Of a stretch of 21,896 nt of DNA, positions 5,958 through 11,580 are shown piece by piece (within the stretch, counting starts at the first letter, position 1; every line of letters starts with the position of its first letter). The stretch is from IMG/VR virus record IMGVR_UViG_3300044858_004326, positions 1 to 21,896 of that record. One strand, written 5' to 3'. Position numbers and translations under genes: made by a program. The notes beneath the pieces are model-generated. The model was not told the DNA's origin and ran no database searches. It worked only from the letters and a program-made list of their open reading frames with translations. The stretch is from a virus.

Positions 5958-5977
5958 GGGAGGGGAGGGGAGGGGGG
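5958..5977 (+). repeat. G-quadruplex motif
   Basis: Four G-runs (3, 4, 4 and 6 Gs) are separated by single A residues, the most stable loop arrangement for an intramolecular G-quadruplex. A second run with three tracts, GGGAGGGGAGGGG, lies at 6047-6059. Both are on the rightward-coding strand of the control region. Confidence 0.8.
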
Positions 5978-5981
5978 CCAT

Positions 5982-6042
5982 CCCCATTACGTACTCTGAC
6001 AGTTCCTGGGGGCACCCTATTCCCCATTACGTTATCTGACAG
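5982..6042 (+). repeat. Two direct repeats exactly 40 bp apart
   Basis: CCCCATTACGT..TCTGACAG occurs at 5982-6002 and 6022-6042, 19 of 21 positions identical, with a start-to-start distance of 40 bp (close to four helical turns). A looser third element (TACGTCA) follows at about 6064. The helical phasing suggests cooperative protein binding on one face of DNA, as for iterons or operators. Confidence 0.7.
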
Positions 6043-6350
6043 CAACGGGAGGGGAGGGGAGTGTACGTCACGCTCTTCCTGTCATTGCCCTGCCTCCGGC
6101 AGAACGTTCCTTGTGTGGAAAACGTGGAAAAATATTTCCATTACAATTCCATGCGAAATGTGCGTTCCTGATAGCTCAGAAGGCGTTTTTACGTCCCTTT
6201 TCGTTCAAGGTCGTTTCTGATGTATTATTCAATATATGTATCCAAAACGAGAATGCTTGTAACGTTATGAGAGAGTGTAAGTTACGCCACTTTTCAGAGG
6301 AAATAAATTTCCGCTTTTTTTCGTCCTTTTAAATGAATAATGGAAATAAA

Positions 6351-6382
6351 TTGCCGTTTCGGTAAAATATTTCCTATTTTTG
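6351..6382 (+). promoter_or_regulatory. Promoter of the rightward arm
   Basis: TTG at 6351-6353 is followed after 21 bp by TATTTTTG (6375-6382), matching the Bacteroidota consensus. The preferred ATG is at 6391, only 8 nt beyond the -7 box, so the mRNA would have a leader of a few nucleotides at most. Confidence 0.65.
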
Positions 6383-6390
6383 CTTTCATA

Positions 6391-6900
6391 ATGGAAAGAG
6401 AAGGTAAAAAATTTCCACGCAGAATTTTACGTCCTGAGATAAAGGAAGAGAGCCTTGGTCGCAATCCCTTTGTCGCTTCCTTGGAGATACGTGTTCGTCC
6501 CATTCGCAGTGGGTATGTTGCCGATGAGGACATGATAATGGTGGAAAACTTTGTGGACATGGAAATGGACACATACGCCAAAGTGTTCGACAAGTCTGAG
6601 CAGCGGATGATAATGGCTGGCCTTTCGTTTCGAGCCCTACAAGTGTGGACATGGAGTGTGTACACGATAGAGAGCGGAAAGGATTATTTGTGGGTGAATG
6701 TAGTTCGTGTCATGGAGGAGTGCGGAATGAAGAGCATAAAGACGTTTAAGGCCGCTATAGCGGAATTGTGTCGTTATGGCTACATAGCCCCTTGTGTTGG
6801 CCACAAGAACGTCTATTGGATAAACCCCGCCATTGCCTTTAAAGGAAACAGGGCTAAGAAGTTCCCTGAGAATGTTGTACGTAAAAAAATAGAGGAATGA
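6391..6900 (+). CDS. RepL-like winged-helix replication/regulatory protein, 169 aa
   Basis: The start is placed at 6391 (MEREGKKFPRR) because the TATTTTTG promoter box lies inside the longer frame that begins at 6340. The C-terminal part has the winged-helix layout of plasmid replication proteins of the RepL type: helices SFRALQVWTWSVYTIE and KTFKAAIAELCRYGYIAP, then a wing ending KNVYWINPAIAFKGNR. The YWINP..FKG(N/D)R ending is characteristic of such proteins in Bacteroidota (family knowledge from memory). It is the first rightward gene beside the repeat-rich region, fitting an origin-binding initiator or regulator acting there. It ends in an ATGA overlap with the next gene. No nuclease or helicase motif is present. 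Confidence 0.72.
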   Translation: MEREGKKFPRRILRPEIKEESLGRNPFVASLEIRVRPIRSGYVADEDMIMVENFVDMEMDTYAKVFDKSEQRMIMAGLSFRALQVWTWSVYTIESGKDYLWVNVVRVMEECGMKSIKTFKAAIAELCRYGYIAPCVGHKNVYWINPAIAFKGNRAKKFPENVVRKKIEE

Positions 6901-7079
6901 CAGAGCAGGAGTATAGAAAGCTTCACGAGGCCCATATAAGACGCTTGAACACTTTGGATAGACAATACGCTTCTGACAGGCCGGATAGCCCTGAAGAGGC
7001 TGAATGGCTTGAGAAACGCATGAAGGAAGTGCTCTCTATGGAGCATAACGACACAAGTGAAGAAAATTTGCCATTTTAA
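6897..7079 (+). CDS. Hypothetical charged helical protein, 60 aa
   Basis: ATG at 6897 overlaps the stop of the RepL-like gene (ATGA), so it is translationally coupled to it. The protein is charged and helical throughout (YRKLHEAHIRRLNTLDRQYA, PEEAEWLEKRMKEVL) and ends ENLPF. The terminal acidic-hydrophobic ENLPF resembles the DDDLPF-type C-terminal tails of SSB proteins that dock partner proteins; that comparison is only suggestive here. Confidence 0.75.
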   Translation: MTEQEYRKLHEAHIRRLNTLDRQYASDRPDSPEEAEWLEKRMKEVLSMEHNDTSEENLPF

Positions 7080-7080
7080 T

Positions 7081-7088
7081 TATATTTG
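7081..7088 (+). promoter_or_regulatory. -7 box upstream of the 69-aa gene
   Basis: TATATTTG ends 8 nt before the ATG at 7097, the same spacing as for the gene at 6391. No clear TTG is found 20-21 bp upstream, so promoter strength is uncertain. Confidence 0.55.
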
Positions 7089-7096
7089 CCCCCATT

Positions 7097-7306
7097 ATGG
7101 CCATAAATTACGCCCTCTGTTCAAACAAGAAGTGCTACATGAAGGCACAATGTTTACGCCATTTCCTTTTCAAGAGCGACCTTACAGCCCCTACAGACGA
7201 AGTGGAGGAGTTTTGGCCTAACGAGGACGGGGAATGTCAGCACTTCCTTTCCTTTCTTTTTGATGAAGAGAACGAATTGGACAACACAGCAGAAGGAAAC
7301 GAATAA
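7097..7306 (+). CDS. Small cysteine-motif protein, 69 aa
   Basis: MAINYALCSNKKCYMKAQCLRH shows three cysteines spaced C-x4-C-x4-C at about residues 8, 13 and 19, followed by an aromatic/acidic segment with another Cys (GECQHFLSF) and an acidic tail. The four cysteines could bind zinc. The same C-x4-C-x4-C-x-R signature recurs in the gene at 17125, so the two are probably distant paralogues. Function is unknown; I recall similar short proteins in Bacteroides phages and mobile elements. Confidence 0.78.
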   Translation: MAINYALCSNKKCYMKAQCLRHFLFKSDLTAPTDEVEEFWPNEDGECQHFLSFLFDEENELDNTAEGNE

Positions 7307-7311
7307 CGAAT

Positions 7312-7635
7312 ATGGGAAACATTATTACAGGCTATTTAGACAGCCTTCCTGATGAAATAAGGAACCCCTTGGCCGAGTTTAAGAAGGAGGCAGAGAGGGC
7401 TAAACAGGCAAGCGTTGAGCAAAATGTTAATTCTCCGAAGCATTACGGAGGAAAAGACAACGTTTACGAGGCGATTAAAGTGATAGAGGCACACGGAATG
7501 GGGCATGATTTTTGCCTTGGGAATTGCTTAAAGTACCTCCTAAGAGCAGGAAAGAAAACGGAAAACCCATTTGAGGACTTAAAGAAGGCTCAATGGTATT
7601 TAAACAGACTAATAGCGCAATGGGACAGCAAATGA
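7312..7635 (+). CDS. DUF3310 family protein, 107 aa
   Basis: The C-terminal 65 residues carry the DUF3310 pattern: SPKHYGGKDNVYEAIKVIEA, then a Cys/Gly turn with GNCLKYLLRAGKK and a final helix DLKKAQWYLNRL. The family is widespread in phages; some members are annotated as nucleotide kinases related to T7 gp1.7 (family knowledge, not visible as a P-loop here). The N-terminal 40 residues are a charged helix (LAEFKKEAERAKQAS). It starts 5 bp after the previous gene and overlaps the next as ATGA. It is probably a DNA-metabolism accessory protein. Confidence 0.85.
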   Translation: MGNIITGYLDSLPDEIRNPLAEFKKEAERAKQASVEQNVNSPKHYGGKDNVYEAIKVIEAHGMGHDFCLGNCLKYLLRAGKKTENPFEDLKKAQWYLNRLIAQWDSK

Positions 7636-7892
7636 GAACAAGGGAGGCAAGCGAAACGGCCATAAAACAACTTGAGAGGGAAGTGGTGTTCCTTGAAACG
7701 CAACAGACAGAGCTTATACGCAAGAAATGGGCCTTGGAGGACAAAATAAGAAAGCAACAAGAGCTTATTGAACGCTTCCAATTTGAAGGCCAGGAGGCCA
7801 AAAAGGGCCTTTCTGTGTGGAAAAAAGTGGCCTTAATGTTTGCTGTAGTGTGGGGCCTCGTGCTTTCCTTTTTCAATATTGACAGAAAATGA
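7632..7892 (+). CDS. Coiled-coil protein with C-terminal membrane anchor, 86 aa
   Basis: The start at 7632 (MRTREASETAIKQLEREV) gives an ATGA overlap with the DUF3310 gene; an ATG at 7620 or 7593 in the same frame is possible. Residues about 8-58 form a heptad-like coiled coil (QTELIRKKWALEDKIRKQQE). It is followed by a single transmembrane helix, VALMFAVVWGLVLSFF, and a 5-residue tail. A tail-anchored coiled coil could be a spanin-like, holin-like or scaffold protein. It is the last gene before the terminator at 7974-7997. Confidence 0.75.
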   Translation: MRTREASETAIKQLEREVVFLETQQTELIRKKWALEDKIRKQQELIERFQFEGQEAKKGLSVWKKVALMFAVVWGLVLSFFNIDRK

Positions 7893-7904
7893 AAGGAATT
7901 CCGC

Positions 7905-7997
7905 TATATTTGCTGTTAGTTGAAAATTAAATTGAATTTAAGAATTCATTTTGCTTTGTCATAGCAAAAAAGGGAGAGGCCAATGGCTTCTCTTTTT
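7905..7997 (+). ncRNA. Candidate small structured RNA with own promoter and terminator
   Basis: TATATTTG (7905-7912) is a good -7 box with no gene behind it. About 80 nt follow with three consecutive hairpins: TGAATT/AATTCA (7933-7948, loop TAAG), TTTTGCT/AGCAAAA (7949-7969, 7-nt loop) and the terminator GAGAGGCC/GGCTTCTC plus T5 (7974-7997). The next CDS has its own promoter beyond the terminator. No ORF of useful length lies inside. This could be a small RNA or a terminator region with accidental extra hairpins. I do not recognise a known RNA family. Confidence 0.5.
7974..7997 (+). terminator. Intrinsic terminator
   Basis: GAGAGGCC pairs with GGCTTCTC (8 bp, one G-T pair) around a three-base AAT loop, followed by TTTTT and TATTTT; an A-run precedes it, so it may act in both directions. 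It separates the 6391-7892 operon from the metallophosphoesterase gene, and argues against the latter starting at the ATG at 7983, which lies in the hairpin loop. Confidence 0.8.
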
Positions 7998-8007
7998 ATT
8001 TTATGCT

Positions 8008-8015
8008 TACATTTG
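8008..8015 (+). promoter_or_regulatory. -7 box of the metallophosphoesterase gene
   Basis: TACATTTG lies 18 nt before the ATG at 8034 and just after the terminator. A -33 TTG is not evident, because that position falls in the terminator stem and T-run. Confidence 0.55.
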
Positions 8016-8033
8016 TATTTCAATACATTAGAA

Positions 8034-9056
8034 ATGACAAAATCAAGCGTTGCTCGTTCCTTTCGTGATAGATACGGAATGGAATTGCCGACAAAGAAAT
8101 TAGCAAGAATGATGTATGAGGCCCATCCCCTTCTTTTTACAAATGTGGAGGATGCAAGAAGCGTTCTGCGCTACATTGAAGGAAAGAACGGAGAAAAGAA
8201 CAGGGAATACATTAAAGACAAGGAGCATTACATGGACGGGGCTCGCCCTCTCAATCCCTACAGCCTCCCGGCAAGCGACGAAAAAGAATACGTTCCACAC
8301 GTTATAGAAGGGCCACAGCGAATTGCGGCCCTTTTTGATGTCCATGCCCCCTATCACAGCATAGAAGCGCTCACAGCGGCCTTAGAATGGCTACACGAGC
8401 AGGAGCCTACAATTCTCCTCATAGGAGGTGACTTCTTTGATTTCTATGGCCTGTCACGCTTTATGAAGGACCCTGATAAACGTTCTCCTGCCGAGGAAAT
8501 AAGAATAGGCGTGGAGTTGCTGAAGGCCCTGTACGTTGCCCTGAAGCCTAAGAACGTCATATTTAAAATGGGTAATCACGATGAACGCTTTGAGCACTTC
8601 CTGTGGCAGAAGATGGGGGAGATGAGCGGCCTACAGGATTTGGAGGAACTGAAGGAAATCACGCTTGAGAATATTCTTCGTAAACGGCTCGGACATGAGA
8701 TGATTCCTCTTGAATTCGTGGGAGACAAGAGGATAATTAAGGCAGGCAATTTAAACATTACACATGGCCATGAGTTTCCCTCTGGCATAGCGTCTCCCGT
8801 GAACGTGGCAAGGGGGCTTTATTTGAGGGCTAAGGCTAACGCTATATGTGGCCATTCGCACAAAAACAGTGAGCATTCCGAAACGGACATTAACGGACAC
8901 ATGATTACAACGTGGTCTGTGGGCTGCTTGTGCGACCTCCATCCCCTCTATATGCCCATAAATAGCTGGAATCACGGCGTGGCCCTCATTACGCTTGACG
9001 AGGAAGGGAACGTGGACGTTCAAAACAAGCGAATAAAGAACGGCAGGATTATGTAA
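8034..9056 (+). CDS. Calcineurin-like metallophosphoesterase with N-terminal helical domain, 340 aa
   Basis: The start at 8034 (MTKSSVARSFRDRYG) is chosen because the upstream ATG (7983) lies within a terminator. Residues 1-50 look like a helix-turn-helix-type segment (SVARSFRDRYGMELPTKKLA). From about residue 98 all metal-binding motifs of the calcineurin-like phosphoesterase superfamily are present: DVH (D102, H104), GGDFFD (D133), GNHDE (N181-H182-D183), HGHE (H244, H246) and GHSH (H274, H276), so the enzyme should bind two metal ions and hydrolyse phosphoesters. The substrate cannot be read from sequence; DNA, cyclic nucleotides or phosphoproteins are all possible. The N-terminal domain hints at nucleic-acid targeting, and a role in nucleotide-signal-based defence evasion is only a speculation. 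Confidence 0.88.
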   Translation: MTKSSVARSFRDRYGMELPTKKLARMMYEAHPLLFTNVEDARSVLRYIEGKNGEKNREYIKDKEHYMDGARPLNPYSLPASDEKEYVPHVIEGPQRIAALFDVHAPYHSIEALTAALEWLHEQEPTILLIGGDFFDFYGLSRFMKDPDKRSPAEEIRIGVELLKALYVALKPKNVIFKMGNHDERFEHFLWQKMGEMSGLQDLEELKEITLENILRKRLGHEMIPLEFVGDKRIIKAGNLNITHGHEFPSGIASPVNVARGLYLRAKANAICGHSHKNSEHSETDINGHMITTWSVGCLCDLHPLYMPINSWNHGVALITLDEEGNVDVQNKRIKNGRIM

Positions 9057-9061
9057 CTTTG
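9054..9061 (+). promoter_or_regulatory. -7 box at the end of the phosphoesterase gene
   Basis: TAACTTTG includes the phosphoesterase stop codon and ends 4 nt before the ATG at 9066. With a start point about 4 nt beyond the TTTG the transcript would begin at or next to the AUG, that is, be leaderless. No good -33 TTG is visible. Confidence 0.5.
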
Positions 9062-9065
9062 TGCT

Positions 9066-9614
9066 ATGCCCAAACACACCTCTCTCCCGTTCCATTTCTA
9101 TGTGAACGTCAACAACGCCTTCCTCGGCCCCGATATGCCGGAGGGCGTTACGAAGGGAATATGGCACGGGGTGTATTGCCGGGAGTACCAAGTGCTTTCC
9201 TGTCACGTTTTCCTTGAGAGCGGGGCGCATTGGAGTGGGCTTCCAATTCAGGCATTGTCAGCCACAGAAGATTTCCGTTATGGCCCTGAAGTGCTGATGC
9301 CTTGGTGCGGAATGGGAGAGGAAATAGAGGCCATACATATGCCGTTCCTTGAGGGCTTAGAGGCAAGGCCAATGATTGCTACCCCCGGAAGTCCCAAAGG
9401 AAGGCACACAGGAATTATTATTGATTGGAAGGACGGCTACTCCCGCTATCCTGAAGAACACAAGCCCCTCTCCCTGATTCAGCTTGAAACGGGGCAGTTC
9501 GTTCTGCTCCCTAACAACTATGTGACGTACAAGGAGAAGCACTTCGTCAATGAAAAGGCAAAGGAGAACATGAAGCATTACAGGAGGGGAGAGAAGGTGT
9601 ATTGGGAAAAATAA
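9066..9614 (+). CDS. Hypothetical protein, 182 aa
   Basis: It begins MPKHTSLPFHFYVNVNNAFL and is rich in aromatic residues, Gly and Pro, with strand-loop alternation typical of beta-rich enzymes or virion-associated proteins (CHVFLESGAHWSGLP, HTGIIIDWKDGYSRYP). The C-terminus is basic and helical (KAKENMKHYRRGEKVYWEK). No catalytic motif is recognised. It sits between the phosphoesterase and a metallopeptidase, each preceded by its own TAnnTTTG box. Confidence 0.82.
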   Translation: MPKHTSLPFHFYVNVNNAFLGPDMPEGVTKGIWHGVYCREYQVLSCHVFLESGAHWSGLPIQALSATEDFRYGPEVLMPWCGMGEEIEAIHMPFLEGLEARPMIATPGSPKGRHTGIIIDWKDGYSRYPEEHKPLSLIQLETGQFVLLPNNYVTYKEKHFVNEKAKENMKHYRRGEKVYWEK

Positions 9615-9616
9615 TT

Positions 9617-9624
9617 TAATTTTG
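9617..9624 (+). promoter_or_regulatory. -7 box of the metallopeptidase gene
   Basis: TAATTTTG ends 4 nt before the ATG at 9629, the same spacing as for the gene at 9066. It overlaps the intergenic space right after the TAA of the preceding gene. The -33 element is not clear. Confidence 0.5.
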
Positions 9625-9628
9625 CGTT

Positions 9629-10648
9629 ATGGCATATACGGATTTTGGGTTTATGAGGCCCGACAACGGGGAAAATGGGGATGTTCCTGCTTCTACGCCT
9701 CCTGTAATGCCTGAAGAGCAAAGGAGGAAAATGGTGGAAGAGGAGCGCCAAAAGTATTTGTCTTTCATGCAGCACCCCTCTTACAGGAAGCGCTTGCTTA
9801 TGGAAATGTATGGCAAAGAAGCCAACCCTGAAAGCGCCGAGCAACAACAAGCATTAGAAGAAGAATACAAGCAACGGCAGAAGACCATTTCAAACATTCC
9901 TGTCAAGTTTAAAAACATTCCCTATTTTGGCCAAACCATCCCAGGAGACTACACAGCAAAGCGCATCATCCTATCCCCAGAACGCGAAATGGCTACAAAC
10001 CCTGAGCAGTTTCAGGATGTTATAAGGCATGAATTTGGGCACGCTGTAAACAACGCCATTCTTGGAAGAGGGGGCAGCGGAATGAACCCTGTTGAGGGTA
10101 TTATGATGCAGCAATCACGCCCCGGAAGAAAGGCTATGGCAGAACTTATGTCCGAGTGGTCCTCTCAGAAGGCGAGCTGGGATAGGGGGGAGAAGCAGAA
10201 GGCTATTCAGGCAGCAACAAAAGAGTTCGGGCCAGAAGCAGTGAATAAGGTGTTGCAGCTTAGAAAGGCTTCTGACGAAGAAAAACTTAGGAACGCCGGG
10301 AAAATAGCTTTTGGGAAATATGAGCCCAAAATAGACGAATGGCCCGAGTTTAACAAAATAATGGACAGGGACACGTTCGAGTTTCTCTACCAAAACCCAA
10401 CAGAGGCTGCGGCAAGACTTGGCAATATTCGCCGCATTGCTGCGGAGAAATTCGGCCACAACCTTAACGAGGACTTTGACATTAAGAAATATGGCCCCCA
10501 AGTGGAGCAGTTTTACAAAGAGAAGAATGTTAAATCTCCTCTCCAGGACCTAAAAGAGCAAGGCTTTACTGACGAGGCCATTAACGAAATGATGAAATAT
10601 ATTGCCCGTGTTCCACAGGGGCGGCAAACTTCAAGATATACAGCATAA
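9629..10648 (+). CDS. Zincin-type metallopeptidase, 339 aa
   Basis: Residues 133-139 read RHEFGHA, giving the HExxH zinc site (H134, E135, H138). E259 in NPTEAAARLGNIRR is a plausible third ligand, about 120 residues downstream as in gluzincin-like enzymes. The N-terminal 90 residues are charged and probably a flexible or helical targeting region (EEQRRKMVEEERQKYLSF). No signal peptide is present, so it probably acts in the cytoplasm or is packaged in the virion. Phage zincins are known, including in crAss-like phages, with unclear targets such as virion maturation or host proteins. The neighbouring 249-aa protein shares the opening MAY and may be co-expressed. Confidence 0.82.
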   Translation: MAYTDFGFMRPDNGENGDVPASTPPVMPEEQRRKMVEEERQKYLSFMQHPSYRKRLLMEMYGKEANPESAEQQQALEEEYKQRQKTISNIPVKFKNIPYFGQTIPGDYTAKRIILSPEREMATNPEQFQDVIRHEFGHAVNNAILGRGGSGMNPVEGIMMQQSRPGRKAMAELMSEWSSQKASWDRGEKQKAIQAATKEFGPEAVNKVLQLRKASDEEKLRNAGKIAFGKYEPKIDEWPEFNKIMDRDTFEFLYQNPTEAAARLGNIRRIAAEKFGHNLNEDFDIKKYGPQVEQFYKEKNVKSPLQDLKEQGFTDEAINEMMKYIARVPQGRQTSRYTA

Positions 10649-10653
10649 ACAAT

Positions 10654-11403
10654 ATGGCATACGGAATAGACGAAGGAGACGGTCCGGTGAGCTTCACCCC
10701 CATCAAGGGTCTTGCAGCCCCCACAAGGCAAGACACGCTTGATTTGATTCAGCGCAGCGAAGCCGTAAGACAGTTCATGGAGAACGCCCGTAATGAAAAA
10801 GGGAAGCCAATGTACGAGGTGGACGAAACTCTTTCAAGGAAGAAGAGTATGCCCAAAGCTGCCGCTATGGCAAAGCTGGAGAACGCTCGTAACGCTATGG
10901 CCCAAAGGGAGGCTATGAATGCTCGTACAATATTAAACTCCGAAGAAGGCCGCACATCCGGGGTGCTTCCATTTGGGGAGTATGCTCGACCCATTTCCCC
11001 TGAGCGTTTTGAGCAGCGTGAAATAGAAAGCCAAATTATCAATCCTGCCGCCCCAATGTCAATGTACGACACGAGGATTCAGCCAGATACGGTGTATTTG
11101 TATAAGCAACGGACAAAGGGCGGCCTCGCTCCTGATTTGGTGAGTATTCCGGGATATAGCACACGAATGCTTCCTGACATTCCACAGGCCGAATCAACGC
11201 AGCCAGTTATTGTCGCTCCCGTAAAAAGGCCCGCACAGCGCGTTCCACGTTACGAAGAAACAGAGCGCGTGTCCTTTGGAACGAGGGGAAATAGGCCGCT
11301 TTATAGCCCAGGGCCAGCAGGAAGAAGAGGAGGGAGTAATAGGCTTCAGGGCCAAGGGGCGTTTATGAATGCTTTGGAAAGAGTTAGAGATTTTTTTGAT
11401 TAG
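10654..11403 (+). CDS. Hypothetical protein, 249 aa, possibly disordered/structural
   Basis: It starts 5 bp after the metallopeptidase stop. The product begins MAYGIDEGDGPVSFTPIKGL and is rich in Pro, Arg, Gln and Gly, with an Ala/Met helical section (PKAAAMAKLENARNAMAQRE) and a low-complexity C-terminal third (RGNRPLYSPGPAGRRGGSNR). Composition suggests an extended or partly disordered protein. It could be a substrate or partner of the upstream metallopeptidase, for instance a virion-associated or scaffold-like protein; this is inference from adjacency. No homologous family is recognised. Confidence 0.78.
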   Translation: MAYGIDEGDGPVSFTPIKGLAAPTRQDTLDLIQRSEAVRQFMENARNEKGKPMYEVDETLSRKKSMPKAAAMAKLENARNAMAQREAMNARTILNSEEGRTSGVLPFGEYARPISPERFEQREIESQIINPAAPMSMYDTRIQPDTVYLYKQRTKGGLAPDLVSIPGYSTRMLPDIPQAESTQPVIVAPVKRPAQRVPRYEETERVSFGTRGNRPLYSPGPAGRRGGSNRLQGQGAFMNALERVRDFFD

Positions 11404-11405
11404 GC

Positions 11406-11437
11406 TTGCGAATGTGAAATAAGTTTCGCTACCTTTG
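11406..11437 (+). promoter_or_regulatory. Promoter of the structured RNA
   Basis: TTG at 11406-11408, 21 bp, then TACCTTTG (11430-11437): spacing identical to the promoters at 6351 and on the minus strand at 703. Transcription should begin near 11441, exactly at the first hairpin of the RNA below. Confidence 0.7.
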
Positions 11438-11440
11438 CAG

Positions 11441-11576
11441 AGCCGAAAGGCCCGGATTGCGACCCCGGTTATTCTTAACGGAGAAATAAAGAAATTTAAA
11501 GACCTCATTCGGTCAGTACCAAGCAGCCGTATTTCCGTGGCTGGTCGCACTTGGGAACACCGGATGGGGTTTTTTA
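11441..11576 (+). ncRNA. Candidate structured RNA or leader upstream of GIY-YIG gene
   Basis: The roughly 135-nt transcript starts with a GCC-GAAA-GGC hairpin (11442-11451) carrying a GNRA tetraloop. GCGACC (11459-11464) can pair with GGTCGC (11543-11548), enclosing three hairpins: CCGgTTA/TAACGG (11465-11481), GACC/GGTC (11501-11514) and AGCC/GGCT (11525-11542). The end is GGGGTTTTTT. ACCCC (11462-11466) could instead pair with GGGGT (11566-11570) directly before the T-run, which is exclusive with the first pairing and would give a terminator-like fold. There is no ORF. I do not recognise a known riboswitch, ribozyme or intron family; it may be a free RNA or an attenuating leader of the nuclease gene that begins 4 nt after the T-rich stretch. 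Confidence 0.6.
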
Positions 11577-11580
11577 TTTT

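Larger units (their letters stand above)
5527..6390. other. Divergent non-coding control region, candidate replication origin
   Basis: These 864 bp separate the leftward and rightward blocks and contain no convincing gene; the short ORFs here have low-complexity Ser/Phe/Pro or Arg/Pro translations. The segment is dominated by a homopurine tract, pyrimidine TTTCCGT repeats switching to GGAACGAA repeats, a G-quadruplex motif, a 12-bp palindrome, two spaced direct repeats and A+T-rich sequence from about 6100 to 6390. The mix of iteron-like repeats, strand-asymmetric tracts and an A+T-rich flank next to a RepL-like gene is what an origin region would show; this is inference. Confidence 0.55.

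Noticed and set aside
5667-6045. Short ORFs in the repeat-rich region
   Set aside because: Translations are low-complexity Phe/Ser/Pro or Arg/Pro sequences dictated by the repeats, with no leader or overlap logic.
6111-6332. Rightward ORF of 73 codons
   Set aside because: It has no promoter or A-rich leader and lies in the A+T-rich flank of the control region; the translation looks random.
7983-8033. Upstream start for the metallophosphoesterase
   Set aside because: The ATG lies in the loop of an intrinsic terminator, and a promoter box sits between it and the accepted start.
11404-11580. Group I intron or known riboswitch
   Set aside because: I could not find the conserved core elements of a group I intron, a hammerhead, or a riboswitch class I know; recorded as unassigned structured RNA.
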